Notes: generated by a model from the letters alone, not told the origin. Shown: positions 1-8,305, numbered from the stretch's first letter. The stretch: DNA of 64,000 bases from Pseudomonadota bacterium (GCA_016704655.1 JADIZR010000014.1:1-64000); one strand, 5' to 3'. Numbers and translations are program-made.

Positions 1-1266
1 GTTACGCGCGCTCGTCGCCGGGGTACTTCGCGGACGGTGCAGCAAGCGCGTAGGGCCTCGTCGAGCGGTCAACTTGGGATCTTTGCCAACGGTTACTGGG
101 GGCACCCAGCCTACAAGCTGCCGCCGGAAGCGAACCTGATGGCCGTAGCGCACTACCTCGACGCATTGGCGTGGCAGCGTGACGTCGCGAAGCTGCACGC
201 CATCTTTGGCGGCAAGAATCCGCACCCGCATTTCGTGGTCGGCGGCGCACCGAACCCGATCGACCTCGAGTCCGATTCTGCGATCAACTCCAAGCGTCTG
301 TCGCAGGGCAGGACAGTCATCGTCCGCATGCGTGAGTTCGTGGACGGGGTCACGTGCCCGGACACGCTGGCCATCGCCGGCTTCTGCAAGGAGGACTGGG
401 CGACGCAGGGCGAGGGTTCCCGGCAACTTCCTGTGCTACGGCGACTTTCCGGCGAAGTCGATCTTCGAAACCGCAGGTTTCACGGCGGTGCCGCGTGGCG
501 TGATCCTGAATCGCGACCTGTCGCACATCGAGTGAGGTCGACCTCCACGATCCGGCGCAGATCGAGATTCGTGAGCCACGCGTACTACGACTACGACAGC
601 GGCAAGGACCGCGGCCTGCACCCGTTCGTGGGTGAAACGACGCTCAACTACACGGGCCCGCCGCCCGCCCTATTCAAACTCGACGTCGCCAGGCTTACTC
701 CGGATGAAGTCGCCGCGGCGGCATAGCAAGGCCATGGAGGTCGGGCCACTGGCGCGCATGCTGATGCTGGTTGCCACCGGGCACGACCAGGCCAAGGAAC
801 TCGTGGATCAGACGTTGTCCACGTTGCAGCTGCCGCTTGCGGGCCTGTATTCGACTCTCGGTCGCACGGCCGCACGGACCCTGGAGACCAAGATTTTCGT
901 GGACGCGATGCAGGGCTGGTACGACCAGCTGCTGGCAAACGTCAAGGCGGGCGACACGCAGACGTTCGATGACCGTTACTGGGATCCAGCGACCCGCGGC
1001 CGGCGCAGGCGCAGGGCGCCGGTTTCTTTACGAAGCCCCCGCGGTGCTGCGGGCCACTGGATAGTCATCGAGGGCGGGCGGATCGGGAATTGGGCCGTGG
1101 TGCTGAGCACTGAATGCCGGCCGCGCGATACCCGGCCAGCCCCGGCGCCTGAAGCTGCGCTTGCCGGGCATGCTGCACGATCCCGACCAAGCCCTGAGAT
1201 TATCCGCACCATCCACAGCTTCGACCCCTGCATTGCGCATGCGCGGTGCATGTGCTGATCCGGACT
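1..1266 (+). pseudogene. [NiFe]-hydrogenase large subunit relic (HyaB/HupL type)
   Basis: Reading the three plus frames in turn recovers the C-terminal part of a membrane-bound uptake hydrogenase large subunit. GIFANGYWGHPAYKLPPE and IFGGKNPHPHF lie in frame 1 (about 70-250), GNFLCYGDFPAKS and GVILNRDLSHIE in frame 2 (about 420-532), DLHDPAQI in frame 3 (from 537), FVSHAYYDYDSGKDRGLHP in frame 1 again (from about 570), and AMEVGPLARMLML to TIHSFDPC in frame 2 (about 730-1230). That needs at least four frame changes. The C-terminal nickel-ligand motif DPCxxC reads DPCIAHA, so its second cysteine is also lost. The intact enzyme would oxidise H2 and pass electrons to the quinone pool. The 5' part lies outside the window. 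Identification is secure; that it is non-functional follows from the repeated frame changes. Confidence 0.88.
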
Positions 1267-1440
1267 GGCGGCGACGCCGTAGTCGGTGCGTGTTACCTGA
1301 TGCAAAGAACGCCTGGTGAAGGCGACCAGTCGGGCAGCGTACGGGCACGAACTCGACTAACATTAGCAACAGGTCATAATGAGTCCGTCGCCCCGCGCAG
1401 CCGCGTGGCGCGCTCCGGACAGGCTCGAGGAGGCTGGATC

Positions 1441-1884
1441 ATGGCGACGGTGAAAGGTTGCAATCTCCCGGACGATCTTCTTTACGACGTCGAGAATCAC
1501 ATCTGGTTCAGGAGCTGGGTGATGGCACTGTCAAGGTCGGCATGACGGCCGTCGCCACCGCAATGGCTGGCAGCTGGTCGCCACACGCCCAAGGGCGTGG
1601 GCAAGGGGACGTGAAGGCCGGCAAGTCCTGCGCGTTACAGGCGAGCTGGCAAAATGGGTCGGCCCGGCCAAGGCGGCGCCGCCGGGTCGGTGGTCGCTCA
1701 TCAACGACGCACTCGCCGCGACGCCGAGCATCGCGAATGCGGACCCTATGGCGAAGGCTGGTTGACCATCCTCAAGCCGGAAGACTGGGACAGCGTCAAG
1801 GGCGGCTCGTGGCGGGAACACAGGCTCGCCCCCGGGCCTGGCGAGGCGAAGATGACCGCCGACGGATTTGCAGGATGCGGATGA
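1441..1884 (+). pseudogene. GcvH-like lipoyl-carrier protein relic
   Basis: An ATG at 1441 follows a good GAGGAGG-type ribosome site and opens MATVKGCNLPDDLLYDVENHIW, a typical start of GcvH-like lipoate-binding proteins. The frame then shifts: LGDGTVKVGMTAVATAMAG is read in the next frame (about 1517-1575), the lipoyl-lysine region appears as AKWVGPAK (about 1648-1672), and YGEGWLTILKPEDWDSVKGG ends the protein in another frame (to 1884). At least three frame changes leave no usable product. Such H-like proteins serve the glycine cleavage system or, in sulfur oxidisers, the sHdr pathway as LbpA. The sulfur genes downstream make the second reading attractive, but the sequence cannot decide it. 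Confidence 0.8.
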
Positions 1885-1953
1885 AGTCCCCGCAGCGTGG
1901 CCCGGGCGACCGCGGCCCCCGGCGATGGTCATGGATCGCGCGACAGTGGGCGG

Positions 1954-2237
1954 ATGGAAAACGCCGCGCGCGCGCCTGCAAAGCGTCGCCAGGGCGATGT
2001 CGAATCCTTCGCGCGCCTGCTGATCCTCTGCCACCCGGCGGAGGGCGAGAAAGCGGTGGTCGGCGAACTCGAACCGCTCATCGGCCTGAGTCAATCCGCC
2101 CTCTCGCAGCATCTCGCGGTGTTGCCGGTAAGCACTGGTGCGGACGCGGCGCGACGGGCAGTCGATCCTAAAGCCCTCGCGAGCAAGGAGGCGACCGCCC
2201 TCATGCACGCTGCACCAGGCAGTTCTGCAAGTGCTGA
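1954..2237 (+). pseudogene. ArsR-family regulator relic (BigR/SqrR-like)
   Basis: From ATG 1954, FARLLILCHPAEGEKAVVGELEPLIGLSQSALSQHLAVL is a clear ArsR-type winged helix with its recognition helix. The frame is then lost. VRTRRDGQSI is found in the next frame (about 2137-2170), and the natural end FCKC plus stop TGA lies at 2223-2237 in a further frame. The CHPAEGE cysteine and the terminal FCKC pair resemble sulfane-sulfur sensing members such as BigR and SqrR. The gene lies with other dead genes and is broken by at least two frameshifts. Confidence 0.8.
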
Positions 2238-2243
2238 AGGAAA

Positions 2244-2342
2244 TGGGGACGCTCACCTGGCGATGGCGGCAGGCGGCTAAAAGCTGTTTTCAGCGGAAAA
2301 TGGGGACGCTCACCTGTTGTTGGAAATAGGTGAGCGTCCCCA
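2244..2342. repeat. Repeated TGGGGACGCTCACCT element ending in a perfect hairpin
   Basis: The 15-mer TGGGGACGCTCACCT occurs at 2244-2258 and again at 2301-2315. Its exact reverse complement lies at 2328-2342 after a 12-base loop, so 2301-2342 forms a perfect 15-bp stem. It sits between the gene relics and the convergent 3' end of the sulfur operon at 2357, where it could act as a bidirectional terminator. The extra direct copy also fits a dispersed REP-like element or the scar of a lost mobile element. Confidence 0.75.
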
Positions 2343-2356
2343 ATTACCCAAGTGCG

Positions 2357-3004
2357 TCAGCAGCCCTCTTTCTTCTTCTTGCGCGGCGCGACCGGAGACA
2401 CGGCCCCTGAGGGTACCGGCGCTGCCAGCTTGGGCAGCTCCATGGTTGCCGGGACCGCCGCCCCACCCTCCGCGCGAGGTTCGCCGCCGAAGAATCGCGA
2501 CAGGGCGGCCGCCCGCTCGAATCGCGCGCGCTCCGCGGCCGACGCCTGGGCTGGCAACGCCGGGTAGAGCACGTCGTCCTTCCAGCCCTCGAGGCCGCCC
2601 AACACCGTGTACACCGCGCGGTACCCTTGCGCCTGCATCAGCATCCACGCCTGTGCTGCGTGGATACCGCCGTCCGAGTACAGCACGATCTTCTCAGTGC
2701 GCTGGAACGGAAACTCCGGCAACGCAGCGACGGTGACGTTCTCCGCCGTGGGGATGTGATACGCGGCGTAATCGGACTCGGTGCGCAGGTCGACCAGTCG
2801 ATAGTCCGAACGTCCCTGCACGATCCAGCCGGCGAGCTCAGAGGGCGTGACGTGATCGACTTCCTTCTCAACGATCTGTGCCAGCTCGCGCGTGTCGAGC
2901 GTGACGACGGGGCCACGGTGTGGAACGCTGAACAAAGCCAGCGTGCCCAGCGCCACGGCCACGATCGCGAGCTTCTGGTTGAGCGTCAGCGCAGCGAGCT
3001 TCAT
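2357..3004 (-). CDS. Membrane-anchored rhodanese-like protein lacking the catalytic cysteine
   Basis: A 215-residue protein with an N-terminal membrane anchor (about residues 10-27) and one rhodanese domain (about 52-140). The landmarks YRLVDLRTESDYAAYHIPTA and VLGGLEGWKDD are clear. The active-site loop, where active rhodaneses have a cysteine, reads YSDGG (residues 109-113), so sulfur transfer by a persulfide at this site is not expected. A basic tail ends KKKKKEGC, with one terminal cysteine. Its ATG overlaps the stop of the YeeE gene by ATGA, making it the last gene of the molybdoenzyme operon. It may bind or dock a sulfur carrier in the periplasm rather than act as an enzyme; that role is inference. 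Confidence 0.85.
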   Translation of the reverse strand: MKLAALTLNQKLAIVAVALGTLALFSVPHRGPVVTLDTRELAQIVEKEVDHVTPSELAGWIVQGRSDYRLVDLRTESDYAAYHIPTAENVTVAALPEFPFQRTEKIVLYSDGGIHAAQAWMLMQAQGYRAVYTVLGGLEGWKDDVLYPALPAQASAAERARFERAAALSRFFGGEPRAEGGAAVPATMELPKLAAPVPSGAVSPVAPRKKKKEGC

Positions 3005-3588
3005 GCCTTGTCTCCGAAACGGCGCTCGACGAGCGTCGCCGCAGAGAACCCAGCGACGGCGATGAGGACGACCACAAACACGACCAAGCCCCAGGGCAGG
3101 TCAAATACCTCGGGCAGTGTCACCTGCCCCATCCCGTTCGAGTTCACGAAGCCCTTGATCCAGGGAAACACCTCGGCGTAGACGAGCGTCCCGGCACCGA
3201 TGCCGAACGCATACACGAAGCCGTCGATCCGGCCAGTCGCGAGCGAAGCCACTGACGTGCCCGGGCAATATCCGCCCACGACGAAACCCACGCCGAGCAC
3301 CAGTCCACCCACGATCTGCGGCACGAGGTGCGTGGGGACGAGGTAGACCAGGCTCAGGTCGAGCCAGCCGAGCCAGCCCAGGTAGGTGACCCCGAGCATG
3401 GCCGTGACGATCGCAGTGAACATCACTTTGAACACGGACATGTCGTACAGGTAGAACTGCGCCGCCAGCTTGCGCGCGCTGCCGAAGCCGGCGCGCTCGA
3501 GGAAGAAGCCGAAGCCGGTGCCGAGGACGAAGGCGAGGACGAGAGACATCTCGTCGCCGAAAAAGCCGTACTTGTAAAAGGGAGCCAT
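3001..3588 (-). CDS. YeeE/YedE-family sulfur transporter, second half
   Basis: A 195-residue, very hydrophobic protein of the YeeE/YedE (DUF395) family, whose members move thiosulfate or other sulfur compounds across the inner membrane. The start is taken as ATG 3588 (MAPFYKYGFFGDEM) because the frame upstream has no membrane character and belongs to the neighbouring gene. The hallmark GGYCPGTSVASLATGRIDG carries the family's conserved cysteine and corresponds to the second repeat of full-length proteins. The first half is the adjacent gene 3 bases upstream, so the pair probably forms one transporter. The C-terminus overlaps the rhodanese start. Confidence 0.87.
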   Translation of the reverse strand: MAPFYKYGFFGDEMSLVLAFVLGTGFGFFLERAGFGSARKLAAQFYLYDMSVFKVMFTAIVTAMLGVTYLGWLGWLDLSLVYLVPTHLVPQIVGGLVLGVGFVVGGYCPGTSVASLATGRIDGFVYAFGIGAGTLVYAEVFPWIKGFVNSNGMGQVTLPEVFDLPWGLVVFVVVLIAVAGFSAATLVERRFGDKA

Positions 3589-3590
3589 GA

Positions 3591-4148
3591 TTACCGCCAC
3601 TGCCAGCGCATGAACCAGGCGACTGAGTAGCCGCCGACGAACACCATCAGCATGAAGGCCCAGCTGCCCAGGTTGAGCAGCGCGCCGCCGGTGAGGGCCT
3701 GCCCGCTCGTGCAGCCTCGCGCGAGATGCGCACCGAACGCCATCAGGATGCCGCCGGCAAAGGCGCACAGGAGACGCAGCGCTGTCGACACGCGCGGACC
3801 TTTCTCCACGGCAATGCGCGCCCGCCCGGCCAGCAATCCCGAGAACAGCGCGCCGGCCATGACGCCCAGCACCTCGAAGACGAGCCAGGCCTTGAGCGGA
3901 TGAGTGGTGCCGTCGCCGAGATAACCCTGCAGGTACTCGTTGGACTGCGCGTGCGCCGGGGCCACGAGGTTGACCAGCCACGCGACGGTGGAACTGAATG
4001 CCCCGGAAGCGCCAAGGCCACGGCCGACCAGCACGAACGCAGCGAGCAGTACCAGCCCGAGGCCGATGCCGGCGAGATAGGGATTCCAGTAGGGGCTGGC
4101 CGGTCGGCCGGACCCCGGCATCGCGGCGGGACGATAGTCGCTCGACAC
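3591..4148 (-). CDS. YeeE/YedE-family sulfur transporter, first half
   Basis: A 185-residue membrane protein with the family signature GAHLARGCTSGQALTGGALL (about residues 140-160) containing the conserved cysteine. The start is GTG 4148: an AGGAGG ribosome site at 4157-4162 stands 8 bases away. About five membrane segments are visible. It ends just before the second half begins, in a different frame. Full-length YeeE/YedE proteins carry both repeats in about 350-400 residues; here they are two proteins, as in PmpA/PmpB-type pairs. Its place in a molybdoenzyme operon suggests import or export of the enzyme's sulfur substrate or product. Confidence 0.87.
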   Translation of the reverse strand: MSSDYRPAAMPGSGRPASPYWNPYLAGIGLGLVLLAAFVLVGRGLGASGAFSSTVAWLVNLVAPAHAQSNEYLQGYLGDGTTHPLKAWLVFEVLGVMAGALFSGLLAGRARIAVEKGPRVSTALRLLCAFAGGILMAFGAHLARGCTSGQALTGGALLNLGSWAFMLMVFVGGYSVAWFMRWQWR

Positions 4149-4184
4149 GTCATTGACCTCCTGGTTGATGGACGCGGCTGTGGG

Positions 4185-5120
4185 TCACGGCGAGATCCAC
4201 TCGCTGTACTGACCAGCGAAGACGATTACGAAGCGCAACGCGAGCCCGCCAGACAGCACGAGCAGCGGGGCGATGACTGTGTGCGGAATGCGCCCGGCCA
4301 GCGTCAGTGACTGGATCGCGAGCGGGAGCAGGATTCCGAGCCCCACGACCAGGACCCAGAACACGGCAGTGAAGGGGCCGCCGAGCAGCAATTGCGCGGC
4401 TTGCGCGTGCACTGCACCCACCGTCAGGAGCCCGATCAGGAACAACGCGATCAGTCCGAGTTCCGTCATCAGGAACAGGTTGTCGAAACGCAGCAATTGC
4501 TCCTGCTCTTCATGGCCCGGAGCGATGACGTGTGCAAACGCTGCGCCTGCCGACAAGCCCGAGACGAGAAAGAGCGGACCGAGCACCGCGCTGGCCCACA
4601 GCGGGCGGGCACCGAGGCTGCTGAGCAGGATCCCGGTGTAGATGCCGAGGGCAATGCCGACGACGATATTGGCGACGCTCAGCCAGCGCGTCGCGGTGTG
4701 CGACTGCAGCTGCCGGGCAAAAGCCCCGAGCCTCGGCCAGCGATCGAGTGCGCCGTCCGCCAGCGTCGCCAGCGCGCCAAGCGCCAGCACCGGATAGACG
4801 AGCAGCAGGATCCAACCGCCCCACGACATCGGCGACAGCGGTTGCAGCGTGAGGTACATCCGCCAGACGTACAACTTGTGCTCGAGATCGAGGAACAACG
4901 CGCCCATGCCGAGACTGATGAGCACGAGGCCGATCCAGGGGAGCCGGTCGCTGACGCTTGACTGGCCCGGCGCACGCGCCTGCCGCTGCAGGTAACCGGT
5001 GAGCACCATCGAGCCAGCCACCCAGCCGCCGAGGAACAGGTAGACGGGAATCTGCCACTCCCACACGTGCAGCGTGGGATCGACCAGCGGATTGTGACGG
5101 GTGGTGAGCAGTTCGATCAT
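4185..5120 (-). CDS. NrfD/PsrC-type membrane subunit of a molybdoenzyme
   Basis: A 311-residue polytopic protein (about eight to nine membrane segments) of the NrfD/PsrC family, which anchors periplasmic molybdoenzymes and exchanges electrons with quinones. ATG 5120 is chosen because it opens the conserved MIELLTTRHNPLVDPTLHVWEW; the 15 codons upstream look spurious. WGGWILLLVYPVLALGALA and the long loop between segments 2 and 3 match the family. It lies 7 bases after the 4Fe-4S subunit gene, in the order catalytic-FeS-anchor usual for polysulfide, thiosulfate and tetrathionate reductases. Confidence 0.88.
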   Translation of the reverse strand: MIELLTTRHNPLVDPTLHVWEWQIPVYLFLGGWVAGSMVLTGYLQRQARAPGQSSVSDRLPWIGLVLISLGMGALFLDLEHKLYVWRMYLTLQPLSPMSWGGWILLLVYPVLALGALATLADGALDRWPRLGAFARQLQSHTATRWLSVANIVVGIALGIYTGILLSSLGARPLWASAVLGPLFLVSGLSAGAAFAHVIAPGHEEQEQLLRFDNLFLMTELGLIALFLIGLLTVGAVHAQAAQLLLGGPFTAVFWVLVVGLGILLPLAIQSLTLAGRIPHTVIAPLLVLSGGLALRFVIVFAGQYSEWISP

Positions 5121-5127
5121 CGCCGCG

Positions 5128-5667
5128 TCACTCCAGGTAGAAGATGCGCGGCCGGGTACCCGCATCCGGCTTCAGCACGAAATGGCGCCGCGTGGCGATC
5201 AGGCGGCTCACCTCGGATTCGGGGTCGTCGAGGTCGCCGAAATACATGCAGCGGGTCGGACAGACGTCGACACAGGCGGGCGCCAGGCCGCGTTCGACCC
5301 GGTGCATACAGAACGTGCACTTGTCGGCATAGCCGTCGGGGTGGATGAAGCGGGCGCCGTACGGGCACGCGGCGAGACATGCCTTGCAGCCGATGCACTT
5401 GCCGTGATCGACGAGCACGACCTTGCCGAAGTCCTGCACGTGGCTCGCACCCGTCGGGCAGCAGGTGACACAGGGTGGCGAGTCGCAATGGTTGCAGCGC
5501 TCCGAGGTGATCGTGAGCCGCAGATCCGGCATCTCGCCCTGCAGGCGCTGGCTGATCCAGTCGCGGCAGTGCCCGTCGGGAACGTCGTTCTCCGTCTTGC
5601 ACGCGACGACGCAGTCCATGCAGCCGACACATTTCTTCGTATCAATGACCATGCCGAAACGCGCCAC
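5128..5667 (-). CDS. 4Fe-4S dicluster electron-transfer subunit (PsrB/PhsB-like)
   Basis: A 179-residue ferredoxin-like subunit with four cysteine clusters typical of the DmsB/PsrB/NrfC family: CVGCMDCVVAC, CNHCDSPPCVTCCP, CIGCKACLAACPYGAR, and CTFCMHRVERGLAPACVDVCP. These would hold four [4Fe-4S] clusters that wire the catalytic subunit to the membrane anchor. The start is GTG 5667, 3 bases after the upstream stop, with GGGAG upstream; an internal ATG at 5652 is a possible alternative. There is no export signal of its own, so it would travel folded with the Tat-exported partner. Confidence 0.93.
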   Translation of the reverse strand: MARFGMVIDTKKCVGCMDCVVACKTENDVPDGHCRDWISQRLQGEMPDLRLTITSERCNHCDSPPCVTCCPTGASHVQDFGKVVLVDHGKCIGCKACLAACPYGARFIHPDGYADKCTFCMHRVERGLAPACVDVCPTRCMYFGDLDDPESEVSRLIATRRHFVLKPDAGTRPRIFYLE

Positions 5668-5670
5668 GCT

Positions 5671-7860
5671 TCACGCTCCCTGTTCGATGGTCACGAAGTT
5701 CACGTTGATGCCCGTCCCGCCCATCAGCGGATCCACGGCGTAACGCGTCATCAGTTGCGCGTCGCTCGCGCCTTTGCCGAAGGTGCTGCGCAGGCCCTTG
5801 GACGTGTGCCCGAAGCCGTGCACCATGTAGACGCAGTCCGGGCGGATCGCCGCAGTGACGCGAGCCTTGACCCGGTCGCTGACGACGCCGTCCTGGTTGC
5901 GCAGGCGCACGTAGTCGCCGCTGTGCAGCCCGAGACGCGCGCCGACGTCGCCGTTGACCCAGACCTCGTTCTCGTCCATCGCATCGCGCAGCACGGGGTT
6001 GGACTGGGTGCGACTGAAAGTGTGCACGGGCGCGCGGCCGGACAGCAGTCGGAACGTGCCCGGCGGCCCGTCCGCGGGGCGCGTGTAGCGCGGCACCGGA
6101 TCGAAACCTGCATCCTTGAGCTGCGTCGAATAGAACTCGATCTTGCCCGAGGGCGTCGGAAACTCGGCCGGCACACCGTCCTCGAAGTACAACGGCTGCT
6201 GCGGACCGCGGACCAGACCCTTCTGCTTCAACTCGGCGAGGCTGAGCCCGGCGCCCTTGAGCCGGAAATCGAGGTATTCCTCGATGTCATGCCAGGGATA
6301 ATAGGCGCCGAGACCTAACTTGAGCGCGAGCTCGCGGGCGATCCACCAGTTGGGCTTCTGATCAGCCGGGGGAGTTACAACCGGCTGTCGCAACGCGATG
6401 AACGGGTCACGGAAGGTCTCGACATTGAGGTCGTCATAGCGCTCGAGGTAAGTGGCCTCGGGCAGCACGACATCCGCCCACCCCGCGATCTCCGACGGAA
6501 TGACGTCCACGACGACGAGCAGGTCGAGCGCACGGATGGCGCGGATCGTTTCTTCCTGGTTCGGCATCGCATGGATCAGGTTGGTCGCGTACACGAACCA
6601 GCCCTTGACCGGATACGGCTGGCCGGTGATCGTCGCCTCGCGAATGCCCGTGGTGATGGTTTCCGTCGCGAAAGGAAAACGCTGTTTCGGGTTGTCCACC
6701 TTGCCGCGTGCCGACTGCGGGTAGGGCGGATATGGATAGGCCGGCACATCCATGCTCGACGGGTAATAGAACCCGCCCTTGCGACCCCAGCTGCCAAGCA
6801 GCGCATTCAGCAGTGCGATGGCACGGCTGCGCTGCGTGTCGTCCCCGTACCAGGTCGCATGGCGACCCGGGTGCACCAGCGTCGCAGGACGGTGGCGCGC
6901 CATTTCGCGCGCCGTTGCGCGGATGATTTCGGGCGCGATCCCCGTTTCCGGATAAGCCCACTCCGGCGTGTACTGCGCCAGTTCGGCCTTGAAGTAGTCG
7001 AAGCCGTAGCCGTGCTGCGTGACGTAATCGGTGTCGTACAGGCCCTCGGTCACGAGGACGTTCATCCAGGCGAGCAACAGCGCGAGGTCCGTACCTGGCT
7101 TCACGGGCAGGTAGTGCTGCGCCTTGCTCGCAGCAATCGAGAAGCGCGGGTCGGCCACGATGATCGTCGCACCGTTGCCGTTCGCCTCCGCGAACTCCTG
7201 CACCTGCGTGTTGTGCATGTTCTCGCCGAGGTGCGAGCCGATCAGCACCAGGCAGCGGGCGTTGCGGATGTCGGTGCGTTCTGGAGAACCGATTTCCTCG
7301 CCGAACGTCAGGTTGAAGCCCACGTCGCGGGGGCCGCGGCACTGTGCAAACGAAGGAGCCGCGCTGTTGGTGATGCCGTACGCCCTGAGCGTGTGCTTGA
7401 GGAACGTCCCGCCGATGCCGTGGCTGAACAGGGCGACCGCTTCCGGTCCGTATTTCGCCTTGATCGTCTGCATACGCTCGGCGATGTAGCCGAGCGCCTC
7501 GTCCCAGGTCACCTCGACCCACTTTTCCTCGCCGCGTTCCTTGCGCCGCATCAGCGGTGCCCGCAGGCGATCCGGGTCGAAATGCGCGCCGACGCCGCCC
7601 GTGCCGCGGGGGCAGAGCCGGCCCTGGCACAGCGGATCGTCAGGGTTGCCGACGATCTTCCACAATTGCCCATCGCGAACGTGCGCAACGGCATTGCACT
7701 TCCAGAAGCAGATGTCGCAGTACGTAGGAACGGTGCGGACGCCGGCTGTGCCTGCAGGTATCGCGCCACTCAGCCGCCGGGTCGAGGCGGCGGCCAGCGC
7801 GGCAGCCCCGGCGCCGAAACCGGCGATCTTGAGAAATCGCCGGCGCGAAATGCGATTCAT
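5671..7860 (-). CDS. Tat-exported molybdopterin oxidoreductase (polysulfide/thiosulfate reductase family)
   Basis: A 729-residue catalytic subunit of the DMSO-reductase superfamily. The N-terminus has a twin-arginine signal (SRRRFLKIAG, residues 5-14) and a hydrophobic stretch. The first [4Fe-4S] motif is C48-x2-C51-x3-C55-x27-C83. A likely molybdenum ligand is C174 in FAQCRGPRDVGF. The bis-MGD folds follow, with a C-terminal dinucleotide domain from about residue 600. The gene heads a six-gene operon with FeS, NrfD, split YeeE and rhodanese genes. The family includes polysulfide (PsrA), thiosulfate (PhsA) and tetrathionate (TtrA) reductases. The sulfur neighbours favour such a substrate, but the exact one and the direction of the reaction cannot be read from sequence. 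Confidence 0.9.
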   Translation of the reverse strand: MNRISRRRFLKIAGFGAGAAALAAASTRRLSGAIPAGTAGVRTVPTYCDICFWKCNAVAHVRDGQLWKIVGNPDDPLCQGRLCPRGTGGVGAHFDPDRLRAPLMRRKERGEEKWVEVTWDEALGYIAERMQTIKAKYGPEAVALFSHGIGGTFLKHTLRAYGITNSAAPSFAQCRGPRDVGFNLTFGEEIGSPERTDIRNARCLVLIGSHLGENMHNTQVQEFAEANGNGATIIVADPRFSIAASKAQHYLPVKPGTDLALLLAWMNVLVTEGLYDTDYVTQHGYGFDYFKAELAQYTPEWAYPETGIAPEIIRATAREMARHRPATLVHPGRHATWYGDDTQRSRAIALLNALLGSWGRKGGFYYPSSMDVPAYPYPPYPQSARGKVDNPKQRFPFATETITTGIREATITGQPYPVKGWFVYATNLIHAMPNQEETIRAIRALDLLVVVDVIPSEIAGWADVVLPEATYLERYDDLNVETFRDPFIALRQPVVTPPADQKPNWWIARELALKLGLGAYYPWHDIEEYLDFRLKGAGLSLAELKQKGLVRGPQQPLYFEDGVPAEFPTPSGKIEFYSTQLKDAGFDPVPRYTRPADGPPGTFRLLSGRAPVHTFSRTQSNPVLRDAMDENEVWVNGDVGARLGLHSGDYVRLRNQDGVVSDRVKARVTAAIRPDCVYMVHGFGHTSKGLRSTFGKGASDAQLMTRYAVDPLMGGTGINVNFVTIEQGA

Positions 7861-7878
7861 GACCTCTTTCCTGCGCTG

Positions 7879-7910
7879 CGCTAATTAGACTTTGCTAATA
7901 TAGATTAGCG
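7879..7910. promoter_or_regulatory. Divergent operator/promoter region with GCTAAT repeats
   Basis: Between the molybdoenzyme gene (minus) and the small rhodanese gene (plus), an AT-rich island in GC-rich DNA holds CGCTAAT at 7879-7885, GCTAAT at 7894-7899 and the inverted ATTAGCG at 7904-7910. The outer copies form a 7-bp inverted repeat. Position and symmetry fit a regulator site controlling both directions. It does not resemble the site in front of the ArsR-rhodanese gene. Confidence 0.5.
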
Positions 7911-7960
7911 GTGCGCAATATGGACCGCCTCGGTATTAACACCTACGTGCAGGCGAGGGG

Positions 7961-8305
7961 ATGGCTATGTCCACTGACAACATACTTCTGGGCCTGGTCA
8001 TTGCCTATTTCGCCTGGCGGATCCTCTCGTCATTTCTTGCGCGAAGGAGGATCCCCGCGTTGCTGCAGGAAGGGGCCCAGATGGTGGATGTGCGAACGCC
8101 AGGCGAGTTCGCCGCCGGACATGCTCCGGGGAGCCTGAACATTCCCCTGCAGGATCTTGCCGAAGGCGCCCGGACACTTGATCCGAACCGATGGGTCATC
8201 GTCTGCTGCGCGTCCGGCACCCGCAGTGCATTCGCGCGCCGCAAGCTGCGCAGCCAGGGATTCAGCCGTGTCCTGAACGCCGGATCCTGGCGTAACCTGC
8301 CCTGA
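7961..8305 (+). CDS. Membrane-anchored rhodanese
   Basis: A 114-residue protein with one N-terminal membrane segment (about residues 6-24) and a compact rhodanese domain. Landmarks are QMVDVRTPGEFAAGHAPGS and an active-site loop CCASGTRS, where a catalytic cysteine is present, unlike in the rhodanese at the end of the opposite operon. It would carry sulfane sulfur as a persulfide at the membrane. A purine-rich GGCGAGGGG sequence precedes ATG 7961; a second in-frame ATG lies at 7967. It is transcribed divergently from the molybdoenzyme operon. Confidence 0.87.
   Translation: MAMSTDNILLGLVIAYFAWRILSSFLARRRIPALLQEGAQMVDVRTPGEFAAGHAPGSLNIPLQDLAEGARTLDPNRWVIVCCASGTRSAFARRKLRSQGFSRVLNAGSWRNLP

Noticed and set aside
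1458..2171. A 237-codon plus-strand ORF over the GcvH-like relic
   Set aside because: Only its first 20 or so residues match the H-protein; the rest is out-of-frame Arg-rich sequence over two pseudogenes.
3001..3981. Reading the second YeeE half as a 326-residue protein
   Set aside because: The N-terminal 130 residues are out-of-frame translation of the first half; membrane character begins only at ATG 3588.
5101..7884. Two long plus-strand ORFs (405 and 437 codons) across the molybdoenzyme operon
   Set aside because: They are antisense to the molybdopterin and 4Fe-4S genes, which have clear motifs; no start context supports them.
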